A stretch of 64,000 nucleotides of DNA from Eikenella halliae (GTDB taxonomy: Bacteria; Pseudomonadota; Gammaproteobacteria; Burkholderiales; Neisseriaceae): assembly GCF_001648475.1 (NCBI RefSeq), contig NZ_LXSQ01000023.1, positions 1 to 64,000 on the forward strand. The letters run 5' to 3'. Position 1 is the stretch's first letter. Every line of letters begins with the position of its first letter. A model generated the notes under the pieces. It did no database searches, was not told the DNA's origin, and saw nothing but the letters and a program-made list of their open reading frames with translations. The translations under genes and the position numbers were made by a program. Positions 8,540 through 16,144 of the stretch are shown piece after piece.

Positions 8540-9829
8540 TCAGGTAGCCTTTGTATTGCGCCTGGCGGCTTTGTCCCACATCAGGCGCGGGTCGAAAAAA
8601 TGTGCCGAGAGCATGGTGAGCAGCACCACCAGGCAGAAATACAGCGCCGCCGGTCCGGGCACCACCCGCGCCATGTGTGTGCGGAAAGTGGACATCAGCA
8701 TGATGATGACGAAAATATCGATCATCGACCAGCGCCCGATGGATTCCGTAATCAAATACAGCTTGGAAAGCTTCTGCGGCGCTATTTGGGTGCCGAACTT
8801 CGCCGCATACAGCAGCACGCCCATGGCGATAATCTTCAGCCACGGCACCATAATGCTGGCGCTGAAAATAATCATGGCGATGTAGTGGTCGCCGTCACGC
8901 CACATAAACTGAATGCCGCTGAAAATCGTGCTGCGTTCGATAACGGTGGGGTTGGACGACACCATAATCGTCATCAGATTGGCCGGCAGCAGCAAAATCA
9001 CAGAAGTAATCAGCAGCGCCAAGCTCAAACCTAGGCTGTTTGGCCGACGCTTATGCAGCCCCGAGCCGCAAATTTCGCATTCGATTTCGTGTGCCGGCCG
9101 TTCAAACAAGCACTTGCCGCAAAACACCGAACCGCCTTCAGGCCGCACCAAATCTTTATCCCCGCGCAGCCGCCGGATTTGGTAATACACCCAATGCTCC
9201 GGCACGGAAAGTGCAGTGCGGATAAGCAGCACGGACAGCACAAACATCAAATAAAACGCCGGCCCGAAATGCACTTCCGCCACTTTGCCCAGCTTGATAT
9301 AGGCCACCAGCGTGGAAATAAAAAACACATCCACCATCATCCAGCCGCGCAGCCGCACCAGCCAGCGCGTGGCGCGCAGCACGCCGGGCGGCGGCTTGCC
9401 CCACAGCAACCCGCCATACACATACAAACACAGCAGGCAGAAGAAAAACGGCGCGCCGAAGGTGAGCACAAACATCACCTCGGCCAAAAAGCCGGATTTC
9501 TGCAAAATCAGCACCTTCATCATTTCCGGCATGGTGAGCGGCACCTCTAAGCCCAGCACTGTGACATGCATATACAGCCCGGAAAACACCACCACCAGCA
9601 TAATCAGCGAGGCCAAGGCCAGCGCTGGCGGCAGCAGAAACGGGTTGGTTTCCACCCGCGCCAGCGGATGGCCGCAGCGCGGGCAAAACGCTGCTTTCCC
9701 CGGCTTGAGCGGCGGCAGGCGCAGCTCCAGCCCGCAGGAGTGGCAGGAAATATAGTGTGCCGGCATTACTGCCTTCGGCTGATATGGCCGGTAGCGGCGC
9801 GCGCGGCGCAAGCGGGTGGCGAATTTCAA
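8540..9829 (-). CDS. pqiA: PqiA, integral membrane component of the Pqi system
   Basis: A 429-residue protein with two PqiA domains. Each begins with a zinc-ribbon pair (CHSCG...CPRCG near residue 30, GKCLFE...CEICG near residue 245) followed by about four membrane helices. This is the PqiA/YebS architecture. PqiA sits in the inner membrane below the PqiB tube and is a candidate lipid entry point. An internal ATG at 9766 (MPAHYISCHSCG) could be the true start; the longer reading adds a basic leader and I keep it with reservation. It is first in the pqiABC operon. Confidence 0.88.
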   Translation of the reverse strand: MKFATRLRRARRYRPYQPKAVMPAHYISCHSCGLELRLPPLKPGKAAFCPRCGHPLARVETNPFLLPPALALASLIMLVVVFSGLYMHVTVLGLEVPLTMPEMMKVLILQKSGFLAEVMFVLTFGAPFFFCLLCLYVYGGLLWGKPPPGVLRATRWLVRLRGWMMVDVFFISTLVAYIKLGKVAEVHFGPAFYLMFVLSVLLIRTALSVPEHWVYYQIRRLRGDKDLVRPEGGSVFCGKCLFERPAHEIECEICGSGLHKRRPNSLGLSLALLITSVILLLPANLMTIMVSSNPTVIERSTIFSGIQFMWRDGDHYIAMIIFSASIMVPWLKIIAMGVLLYAAKFGTQIAPQKLSKLYLITESIGRWSMIDIFVIIMLMSTFRTHMARVVPGPAALYFCLVVLLTMLSAHFFDPRLMWDKAARRNTKAT

Positions 9830-9894
9830 AAGGAAACCAGAAGATAATGAAAAATGGCGATTATAGCCTAAAGCGGATTGGCAGCAATAGTTTA

Positions 9895-10057
9895 GGGGCT
9901 GTTGACAACTACTGGTTTCCGCATCTTTTTACCCCAAAGGTGGCATCTTCCGCGTTGGAAATCCTCGCCAGGTGCCCAACCTTGCTGCGGTTTCCGACTT
10001 AAATCTGCCGCCTTTGGGGCAAAAATCTGCTTGGAAAAGTAGCTGTCAGCAAACCCT
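9895..10057. mobile_element. 163 bp MITE-like repeat, copy A
   Basis: A non-coding unit beginning GGGGCTGTTGACAACTACTGG and ending in the approximate inverted form, with an inner inverted pair CCCCAAAGG / CCTTTGGGG. A second copy lies at 21902-22064 with roughly 90 percent identity by eye. Both copies are flanked by TA or TTA. No transposase is encoded, so a transposase elsewhere would have to move it. It is not a Correia element. Confidence 0.65.
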
Positions 10058-10065
10058 AGCACAGG

Positions 10066-10181
10066 TTTTCAGGTAGCCTTGGCTGGGGAGAAGGCTACCT
10101 GAAAAATAATAGGTATTGGAAAAAAGAGTTGGGCAGATAGTGTTCAGGTAGCCTCTTGGCGTATACAGAGGCTACCTGAAC
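10066..10181. repeat. Two consecutive inverted DUS pairs
   Basis: The first pair is TTTTCAGGTAGCCTT (10066-10080) with AAGGCTACCTGAAAA (10091-10105). The second is GTTCAGGTAGCCTCT (10142-10156) with AGAGGCTACCTGAAC (10167-10181). They lie between the leftward pqiA and leuE genes and are not close to a stop codon of either. Confidence 0.6.
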
Positions 10182-10286
10182 TTACTGTCCGCAAAAAAAG
10201 GCTACCTGAAAAATCGTGGCTGTTGCGGATAGGAGTTTGGTGCGGAAGTACGGCACACTATTTTCAGGTAGCCTGAAGCAGCAATT

Positions 10287-10390
10287 TATAGTGAATTAAC
10301 AAAAACCAGTACAGCGTTGTCTCGCCTTGCCGTACTATCTGTACTGTCTGCGGCTCGTCGCCTTGTCCTGATTTTTGTTAATTCACTATA
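10287..10390. mobile_element. Correia-type element (copy 2)
   Basis: A 104 bp element with ends TATAGTGAATTAACAAAAACC and GGTTTTTGTTAATTCACTATA-like complement. It starts 6 bases beyond a DUS and ends 9 bases before the stop of the leftward leuE-like gene. Its interior CGCCTTGCCGTACTATCTGTACTG is the short (deleted) Correia form. Confidence 0.85.
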
Positions 10391-10399
10391 GGATTGGGT

Positions 10400-11053
10400 T
10401 TAGGCGATGGCGCTGGCCAGCCACAGTTTGGCGGCGAAGAAGATAAACAAGGCGCCTGCACCGCTTTTGCCGAACGCGGCCACCCGGCTGTATTTGGTGC
10501 CCACGCGGCCGACGGAATCGGCCATCATAATCAGCGTGCTCATGCACAGCAGACTGCACAGCTGGAAGGTGCCGCCCAAGAGCAGGAAGCTCAGGTGTGG
10601 GTGTTCGTAGCGGATATCGACAAACTGCACCATGATGGCTGGGAAAAACAGCAGGCTTTGCGGGTTGGCCAGGGAGATAATCAGCGATTTGCGGAACACC
10701 TGCAATAGGGTGCTTTCGGCGGTATGGCTCTCGGCTTTGGCCGCGGCAGCATGATGCAGTTTGAGCCAGCCTTCGCGCAGCAGCATAAAGCCCAAGTAGG
10801 CCAAGTATGCGCCGCCGGCCAGCTGCAGCGCGTTAAATAAAGAAGGATAGGTTTGCAGCAGGGCGCTGGCGCCGAAAGTGGAGGCCACAATCAACACGCC
10901 GTTGCCGACAAAGATACCGGCGAAGGCGCTCCAGCCGGTTTTTTTGCCGTATTGCCCGGCCACGGATAAGCAGTAAACCATATTCGGCCCGGGCAGCAAC
11001 ACCAGCAGCAGCACGGCTGCAAGATAAGCGGAAAAGTTAATGATACCGAACAT
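10400..11053 (-). CDS. LysE/RhtB-family amino acid exporter, LeuE-like
   Basis: A 217-residue membrane protein with six predicted helices and the family signature LVLLPGPNMVYCL near residue 17. The region SLANPQSLLFFPAIMVQFVD matches LeuE, a leucine exporter. I chose the ATG at 11053 (MFGIINFSAY) because it aligns with the E. coli LeuE N-terminus; the frame is open to 11083. It is transcribed divergently from the LysR gene at 11148, so that regulator probably controls it. Substrate is inferred. Confidence 0.8.
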   Translation of the reverse strand: MFGIINFSAYLAAVLLLVLLPGPNMVYCLSVAGQYGKKTGWSAFAGIFVGNGVLIVASTFGASALLQTYPSLFNALQLAGGAYLAYLGFMLLREGWLKLHHAAAAKAESHTAESTLLQVFRKSLIISLANPQSLLFFPAIMVQFVDIRYEHPHLSFLLLGGTFQLCSLLCMSTLIMMADSVGRVGTKYSRVAAFGKSGAGALFIFFAAKLWLASAIA

Positions 11054-11147
11054 TTGCATACGCCCATTCATCATGGTAGGCATACTATACAGCCGGTTTC
11101 TTGATATATAAAATACTGCCTAAATAAGCCTGTGATAGGGAAAGCAG

Positions 11148-12068
11148 ATGATAAATTTCCGCCTTGTCCGCCATTTGTGGATGTTTCTTGCCGTGGCCGA
11201 AGAAGAACACTTCGGGCGCGCCGCCGAGCGGCTGAATATGTCGCAGCCGCCGCTCACCGAACACATCAAACAGCTCGAGCAGGCTTTGGGCATGGTGTTA
11301 TTTGAACGCTCACGGCGCGGCACCAAGCTCACCGCCGCCGGTTATTCCATCTTGCCCGCCGTGCGCAAATTTGCCGAGCAGATGCAACGGCTGCAAACCA
11401 CCGTGCAGGAAATCGCCGCCGGCCACAGCGGCATTCTGCACATCGGCGCGATTACCGTGGCGCTGTTGGAAGTGGTGCCGCCGCTCATCGAACACATCCA
11501 CCGGCACTATCCCGCGCTCACCGTGCGGGTGCGCGAAATCGACAGCGGCGACGCCGAGCCGCTGCTGCAAGCGGGCGACATCGATCTCGCCTTCGCCCGC
11601 CTGGAAATCCCATGGGACAGCACCATCCGCCTGCACACCCTGCGCCGCGAGCAGCTGGCCGTGGTGTTGCCGAAAAGCCATCCTTTTGCCGGGCGCGAAT
11701 CCATCGGTTTGAAAGACCTGGCCTGCGAGAGCTTTGTGATGTTCGAGCGCGCCGTCAGCCCCGATTCCTTCGACGCCCTGATTGCCGCCTGCCAACGCGC
11801 CGGCTTTGTGCCCAATATTCTGCACGAAGTGCGCACCATCGCCCTGCAGGTGGCCTTTGCCGGTTGCGGGCAGGGCGTGGCGCTCGTGCCCGTGTCTTCC
11901 GCCCGCTACCTGCCCGACAACGCCGTGCTGCGGCCATTGGACGACGATATTCGGATCAACAGCGTGGTCTTGGCCTGGCACGAAGGGCAGCACGACCCGC
12001 TGCTGGAAAACGTGCTGGATTTGGTGCGCGGGTATTTCGACGATGCGGGAGGGAAGCAGGCTACCTGA
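11148..12068 (+). CDS. LysR-family transcriptional regulator
   Basis: A 306-residue regulator with an N-terminal winged helix-turn-helix (about residues 5-64, FLAVAEEEHFGRAAERLNMS then QPPLTEHIKQLE) and a periplasmic-binding-like effector domain (about 90-295). The short gap to the divergent leuE-like exporter suggests it binds there and responds to the exported compound. The stop codon is supplied by a DUS: the last codons read AAG CAG GCT ACC TGA, so the protein ends KQAT. An ancestral C-terminus may have been altered by that repeat. Confidence 0.85.
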   Translation: MINFRLVRHLWMFLAVAEEEHFGRAAERLNMSQPPLTEHIKQLEQALGMVLFERSRRGTKLTAAGYSILPAVRKFAEQMQRLQTTVQEIAAGHSGILHIGAITVALLEVVPPLIEHIHRHYPALTVRVREIDSGDAEPLLQAGDIDLAFARLEIPWDSTIRLHTLRREQLAVVLPKSHPFAGRESIGLKDLACESFVMFERAVSPDSFDALIAACQRAGFVPNILHEVRTIALQVAFAGCGQGVALVPVSSARYLPDNAVLRPLDDDIRINSVVLAWHEGQHDPLLENVLDLVRGYFDDAGGKQAT

Positions 12069-12176
12069 AAAAGAACCGGGTGTTTCCGGCGGTTTTAAAA
12101 CGATGAAGGCTACCTGAAATATTTAGCTGCCCGGAAACCCGCCGGCTCGTTTTCAGGTAGCCTTTCGGGCAGGCCG

Positions 12177-12209
12177 ATGCAGTACTGGTTTTTACCGATT
12201 CACTATATA
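12177..12209. repeat. Remnant of a Correia-type element
   Basis: CAGTACTGGTTTTTACCGATTCACTATATAAT resembles the terminal half of a Correia element with mutations. It lies about 40 bases upstream of prmB and its TATATAAT could serve as a -10 box. Confidence 0.4.
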
Positions 12210-12248
12210 ATCCCGCCCCACTGACTATATTTTCAACACCCAAAAACC

Positions 12249-13148
12249 ATGTTCGCCCAAGCCCGCCAACACCTCCGCACCCCGCGCGACCTCCTGCGCT
12301 TCTGCACCAGCCGCTTCAACCAAGCCCGCCTCAGCTTCGGCCACGGCAGCGACAACGCCCACGACGAAGCCGCCTACCTCATCCTCCACACCCTGCACCT
12401 CCCGCTCGACACCCTCGAGCCCTATCTCGATGCCGCACTCCTGCCCGAAGAAATCGACGCCGTGCTCAGCCTGGCCGAACGCCGCGTCAACGAACGCCTC
12501 CCCATGGCCTACCTCACCCGCCAAGCCTGGCAGGGCGATTTTGAATTTTATGTGGACGAACGCGTGCTCATCCCCCGCTCCTTCATCTACGAACAACTCG
12601 GCGAGCCCATCGCCCCGTGGACAGGCGATGGCAACCAGATCCGCCGCGTGCTCGACCTCTGCACCGGCAGCGGCTGCCTCGCCATCCAAGCCGCCTGCCA
12701 CTACCCCGAAGCCCAAGTCGACGCTGCCGACCTCAGCCCCGAAGCCTTGGAAGTGGCCGCCATCAACGTGGCTAACTACGGCCTCGAAGAGCGCATCCGC
12801 CTGATTCAAAGCGACCTCTTCGCCAACCTTTCCGGCACTTACGACCTCATCATCTCCAACCCGCCCTATGTAAACGCCGAAAGCGTCGCCGCCCTGCCCG
12901 CCGAATACCTGCACGAGCCGGAAATGGCACTCGGCAGCGGCGAAGATGGCCTCGATGCCACCCGCCAAATCCTCCAACACGCCCCCCGCTTCCTCAACCC
13001 GCACGGCGTATTGCTGGTGGAAATCGGCCACAACCGCGAAGCCCTCGAAGCCGCCTTCCCCCGGCTCCCCTTCTTCTGGCCCGAACAAAGCGACGGCGGC
13101 AGCAGCGTCTTCCTGCTCACCCGCGAGCAATTATTGGGCGAAGAGTAG
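12249..13148 (+). CDS. prmB: Ribosomal protein L3 glutamine methyltransferase PrmB
   Basis: A 299-residue SAM-dependent methyltransferase of the HemK family. The SAM-binding motif VLDLCTGSGCLAIQAA lies near residue 136, and the catalytic NPPYV motif near residue 205 binds the glutamine side chain. The N-terminal helical region and length fit PrmB better than PrmC. It methylates a glutamine of ribosomal protein L3. It appears to be transcribed alone, ending at a strong inverted DUS pair. Confidence 0.9.
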   Translation: MFAQARQHLRTPRDLLRFCTSRFNQARLSFGHGSDNAHDEAAYLILHTLHLPLDTLEPYLDAALLPEEIDAVLSLAERRVNERLPMAYLTRQAWQGDFEFYVDERVLIPRSFIYEQLGEPIAPWTGDGNQIRRVLDLCTGSGCLAIQAACHYPEAQVDAADLSPEALEVAAINVANYGLEERIRLIQSDLFANLSGTYDLIISNPPYVNAESVAALPAEYLHEPEMALGSGEDGLDATRQILQHAPRFLNPHGVLLVEIGHNREALEAAFPRLPFFWPEQSDGGSSVFLLTREQLLGEE

Positions 13149-13175
13149 GCAAAACCGTCTGATTTTATTCACCGC

Positions 13176-13219
13176 GAAAGGCTACCTGAAAACCCCAAGC
13201 CGTTTTCAGGTAGCCTTTC
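13176..13219 (+). terminator. Inverted DUS pair, prmB terminator
   Basis: GAAAGGCTACCTGAAAA and TTTTCAGGTAGCCTTTC form a 17 bp perfect stem with a 10 nt loop, 27 bases after the prmB stop. Confidence 0.7.
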
Positions 13220-13442
13220 GGAATTTCGGGCAGTCCCAAAGCGGAAGCCTTGCAGGCCGGATAGCGTTGTCCGGCAAACCGTTGCATCTAAAGATGTCGG
13301 GTTCGGGAGCTTGAAGGCCTCAACCTGTTTTCAGGTAGCCTCAAAAGCAACGCGGAGGGCGGGCGAAGTGGTAAAATCGCGCCTTCGGTTTTGAGTATGG
13401 AAACGGGCGGAAAGCGCCCGAATACAGGAAAGTTTGGCAGAG

Positions 13443-15095
13443 ATGACAGAACAAACAACACGCGAGAGTATGCAATATGACGTGGTAATCGTGGGCGCGG
13501 GCGTGGCCGGGCTGTCGGCGGCGATACGGCTCAAGCAGCTCGCGGCCGAGTCGGGCAGCGACATCAGCGTGTGCGTGGTGGAGAAAGGCTCGGAAGTGGG
13601 CGCGCATATTTTGTCGGGCGCGGTGTTCAACCCCAAGGCGCTGAACGAGCTGCTGCCCGATTGGCGCGAGCGCGGTGCGCCGCTCAAACAGCCGGTGAAA
13701 GGCGAGCGGCTGCTTTTCCTCACGCGCCAATCCGCGCTGCCGCTGCCCCTGCCGCCCAGCTTCCACAATCAGGGCAACTACATCATCAGCCTGGGGCTGT
13801 TGTGCCGCTGGCTGGCGGAGCAGGCCGAAGGTTTGGGCGTGGAGATTTACCCCGGCTTTGCCGCCGCCGAAGTGTTGTATCGGGCAGACGGCAGCGTGAA
13901 AGGCATCGCCACCGGCGATATGGGCATCGGCAAAGACGGCCGGCCCACCGATGCCTATCAGCCCGGCATGGAGCTGTGGGGGCGGCAGACGGTGTTTGCC
14001 GAAGGCTGTCGCGGGTCGCTGTCCGAACAGCTGATTGCCAAGTTCCGATTAGACCGCCACAGCCAGCCGCAAACCTACGGCCTGGGCGTGAAGGAGATTT
14101 GGGAAGTGCGGCCCGAACAGTCGCAGCCCGGCAAGGTGATGCACACCGTGGGCTGGCCGCTGGATAGCCATACCTACGGCGGCTCCTTCCTCTACCATTT
14201 GGCGGAAAACAAAGTGGCCGTCGGCTTCGTGGTGGGGCTGGACTATCAAAATCCCTACCTCTCGCCGTTTGAAGAGTTTCAACGGTTTAAAACCCACCCC
14301 GCCATCCGCCCCGTGTTTGAAGGCGGTCGGCGCATTGCCTACGGCGCACGCGCGCTGGTTGAGGGCGGTTTGCAGAGCCTGCCCAAGCTCACTTTCCCCG
14401 GCGGCGTGCTGGTGGGCGATGCGGCGGGCTTCCTCAACGTGCCCAGCATCAAAGGCGCGCACACCGCCATGAAATCGGCCATGCTGGCCGCCGAAGCCGT
14501 GTTCGGCGTGCTGCAAAACGGTGCGGCGGAAGAGGAGGGCGCAGAAGCCGCGGCCTATGCCGAAGCCTTCTGCCAATCCTGGCTGCACGACGAGCTCTAC
14601 CGCGCCCGCAATATCCGACCCGCCTTCAAATGGGGCTTCTGGCCGGCCATGGGGCTCAACGCGCTGGATGCGTATGTGTTCCGCGGCCGCGCCCCGTGGA
14701 CCATCAGCCATCACGGCAGCGACCGTGAGAGCCTGAAGCCTGCCGCCGCGTGCCGCCCCATCGAATACCCCAAACCAGACGGCCAAGTGTCGTTCGACCG
14801 CGCCAGCAGCGTGTATCTGGCCAACACCCACCACGAAGAAAACCAGCCGCCGCACCTGAAGCTTGCCAGCGAACAGGCCGCCATCGAGGTGGGCTACCGC
14901 CGCTTCGCCGCGCCCGAAACGCGCTACTGCCCCGCCGGCGTGTATGAAATCGTGCAGGAAAACGGCCGGCCGCACCTGCAAATCCACGCCGCCGACTGCA
15001 TCCACTGCAAAACCTGCGACATCAAAGACCCCGCCGCCAACATCACCTGGACCTGCCCCGAAGGCGGCGGCGGGCCGAACTACGGCGAGATGTAG
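13443..15095 (+). CDS. Electron transfer flavoprotein-ubiquinone oxidoreductase
   Basis: A ~550-residue membrane-associated flavoprotein that passes electrons from ETF to ubiquinone. The N-terminal FAD-binding VVIVGAGVAGLSAAI, the downstream GGVLVGDAAGFLNVP and a C-terminal [4Fe-4S] region (YCPAGVYE, then DCIHCKTCD) are all present, ending in the typical PEGGGGPNYGEM. The start is uncertain: an ATG lies at 13443, a TTG at 13434 and another ATG at 13467, with AGGAA at 13426-13430. No etfAB genes are in the window. Confidence 0.9.
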   Translation: MTEQTTRESMQYDVVIVGAGVAGLSAAIRLKQLAAESGSDISVCVVEKGSEVGAHILSGAVFNPKALNELLPDWRERGAPLKQPVKGERLLFLTRQSALPLPLPPSFHNQGNYIISLGLLCRWLAEQAEGLGVEIYPGFAAAEVLYRADGSVKGIATGDMGIGKDGRPTDAYQPGMELWGRQTVFAEGCRGSLSEQLIAKFRLDRHSQPQTYGLGVKEIWEVRPEQSQPGKVMHTVGWPLDSHTYGGSFLYHLAENKVAVGFVVGLDYQNPYLSPFEEFQRFKTHPAIRPVFEGGRRIAYGARALVEGGLQSLPKLTFPGGVLVGDAAGFLNVPSIKGAHTAMKSAMLAAEAVFGVLQNGAAEEEGAEAAAYAEAFCQSWLHDELYRARNIRPAFKWGFWPAMGLNALDAYVFRGRAPWTISHHGSDRESLKPAAACRPIEYPKPDGQVSFDRASSVYLANTHHEENQPPHLKLASEQAAIEVGYRRFAAPETRYCPAGVYEIVQENGRPHLQIHAADCIHCKTCDIKDPAANITWTCPEGGGGPNYGEM

Positions 15096-15102
15096 CGGCG
15101 CT

Positions 15103-15322
15103 AGGTTTCAGGTAGCTTGGGTAAAAATGAGGCTACCTGAAAACGGTTTATCCACTTTTCAGGTAGCCTGTTTTCAGGTAGCCTATCGACCGACATACAA
15201 GATGCCGGCAAGGCTGCCCGAAACAGCAAACGGCAACACGTTTTAACCCGCCTCCGTTTTTCAGGTAGCCCGGGCGCAAATGGGCTACCTGAAAACGGTT
15301 TATTCACTTTTCAGGTAGCCCT
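15103..15322. repeat. Cluster of DUS copies between ETF-QO and the SMI1/KNR4-like gene
   Basis: At least six DUS or near-DUS copies in both orientations lie in 220 bases, including a tandem pair near 15157-15182. Two blocks share the layout [GGCTACCTGAAAACGGTTTAT-CAC-TTTTCAGGTAGCC], which suggests a local duplication of about 130 bases. The last copy abuts the next start codon. Confidence 0.65.
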
Positions 15323-15931
15323 ATGCAACTTCAACACACCCTCACCGAGCTTACCGCCATTGCCGCGCAGCACGACCCGCACTTTCCGGCCAGCCTGCAG
15401 GCTGGTTTGAGCCGCGCGGATTTGCAGGCCAAACTCGATGCCGCCGGTTTCGCCCGCCGCCCGCCGCAGGAATGGTTTGCGCTCTACGGCTGGCACAACG
15501 GCAGTGTGCAGTCGGACAAACAGCCTTTGGACACACCGCTGTTCCATTACCATTGCTTCCTGCCCGTGGAAGCGGCGCTGGCCGAGTGGGCATGGCGCAT
15601 GGAAACCAACCGCCACGAGCCGGATTTCCCCGTATTTGATCCGCGATTGCTGCCGGTGTTCGAGTTTGAGGGCGAGTTTTACTGCGTCGAATGCGGCGAT
15701 ACGGAGCAGCCCCGCGCCCCGGTGTGGTTCGATTTCCACGGCGCCATCCTGTGCTACGACAGCCTGCACGCCATGCTTGAAGCCAAGCTGGAATGCCATC
15801 GGACGGCGGGCATCTATGTGCGCGATGCCGACGGCTGGGAAGACTGCGCCGACGAAGCGGCCTGCGCGGTGGTGCTGCTGAAACACAACCCCTGCCGCGC
15901 GAAGGAATTGCGCGATTGCGCACACCCGTGA
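15323..15931 (+). CDS. SMI1/KNR4-like (SUKH) domain protein, orphan
   Basis: A 202-residue cytoplasmic protein. The segment EWFALYGWHNG near residue 50 is the hallmark of the SMI1/KNR4 (SUKH) superfamily, and later parts (APVWFDFHG, YDSLHAMLEA) fit its C-terminal half. SUKH proteins are frequent immunity proteins against polymorphic toxins, but many are solitary with unknown role. No toxin or secretion gene is adjacent. The complementary-strand DUS TTCAGGTAGCCCT ends right at the ATG, and its AGG at 7-8 nt spacing may serve as the ribosome binding site. Function cannot be assigned. Confidence 0.65.
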   Translation: MQLQHTLTELTAIAAQHDPHFPASLQAGLSRADLQAKLDAAGFARRPPQEWFALYGWHNGSVQSDKQPLDTPLFHYHCFLPVEAALAEWAWRMETNRHEPDFPVFDPRLLPVFEFEGEFYCVECGDTEQPRAPVWFDFHGAILCYDSLHAMLEAKLECHRTAGIYVRDADGWEDCADEAACAVVLLKHNPCRAKELRDCAHP

Positions 15932-15947
15932 GCCAGGGCTACCTGAA

Positions 15948-15976
15948 AACCGTATTCCCGAGAATACGGTTTTTTG
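15948..15976 (+). terminator. Rho-independent terminator after the SMI1/KNR4-like gene
   Basis: CCGTATTC-CCGA-GAATACGG followed by TTTTTTG is a classical hairpin and T-run 16 bases past the stop. It is independent of the DUS that precedes it at 15937-15948. Confidence 0.8.
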
Positions 15977-15993
15977 TTTTGCCGCCAGCCCTG

Positions 15994-16044
15994 TTGACGC
16001 AAATTAATACTTTTTAGCTAGATATTTCATGACAAGAAATGGCT
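15994..16044 (+). promoter_or_regulatory. Candidate promoter/anaerobic regulator site upstream of norB
   Basis: TTGACGCAAATTAA resembles an FNR-type box (TTGAC-N4-ATTAA) and also contains a -35-like TTGACG. An AT-rich stretch with TAGATATTTCAT follows. In Neisseria, norB is controlled by the NO sensor NsrR; I cannot identify an NsrR operator with confidence. Confidence 0.3.
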
Positions 16045-16144
16045 ATATTAGCCATGGGAACAGGTGACCTCGTTTCGGGCAGTTTCTTGCCCGGGCGGCG
16101 GCATCAGTTTGAAATCACCACAAACCAATTTTAGAGGATTAATA

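Noticed and set aside
12225..13130. 301-codon leftward frame opposite prmB
   Set aside because: Gly/Ala/Val-rich shadow. PrmB has both SAM and NPPY motifs on the other strand.
15103..15322. Regularly repeated short motif that could suggest a CRISPR array
   Set aside because: The repeat is the DUS 12-mer in both orientations with irregular spacing, no uniform spacers and no cas genes.
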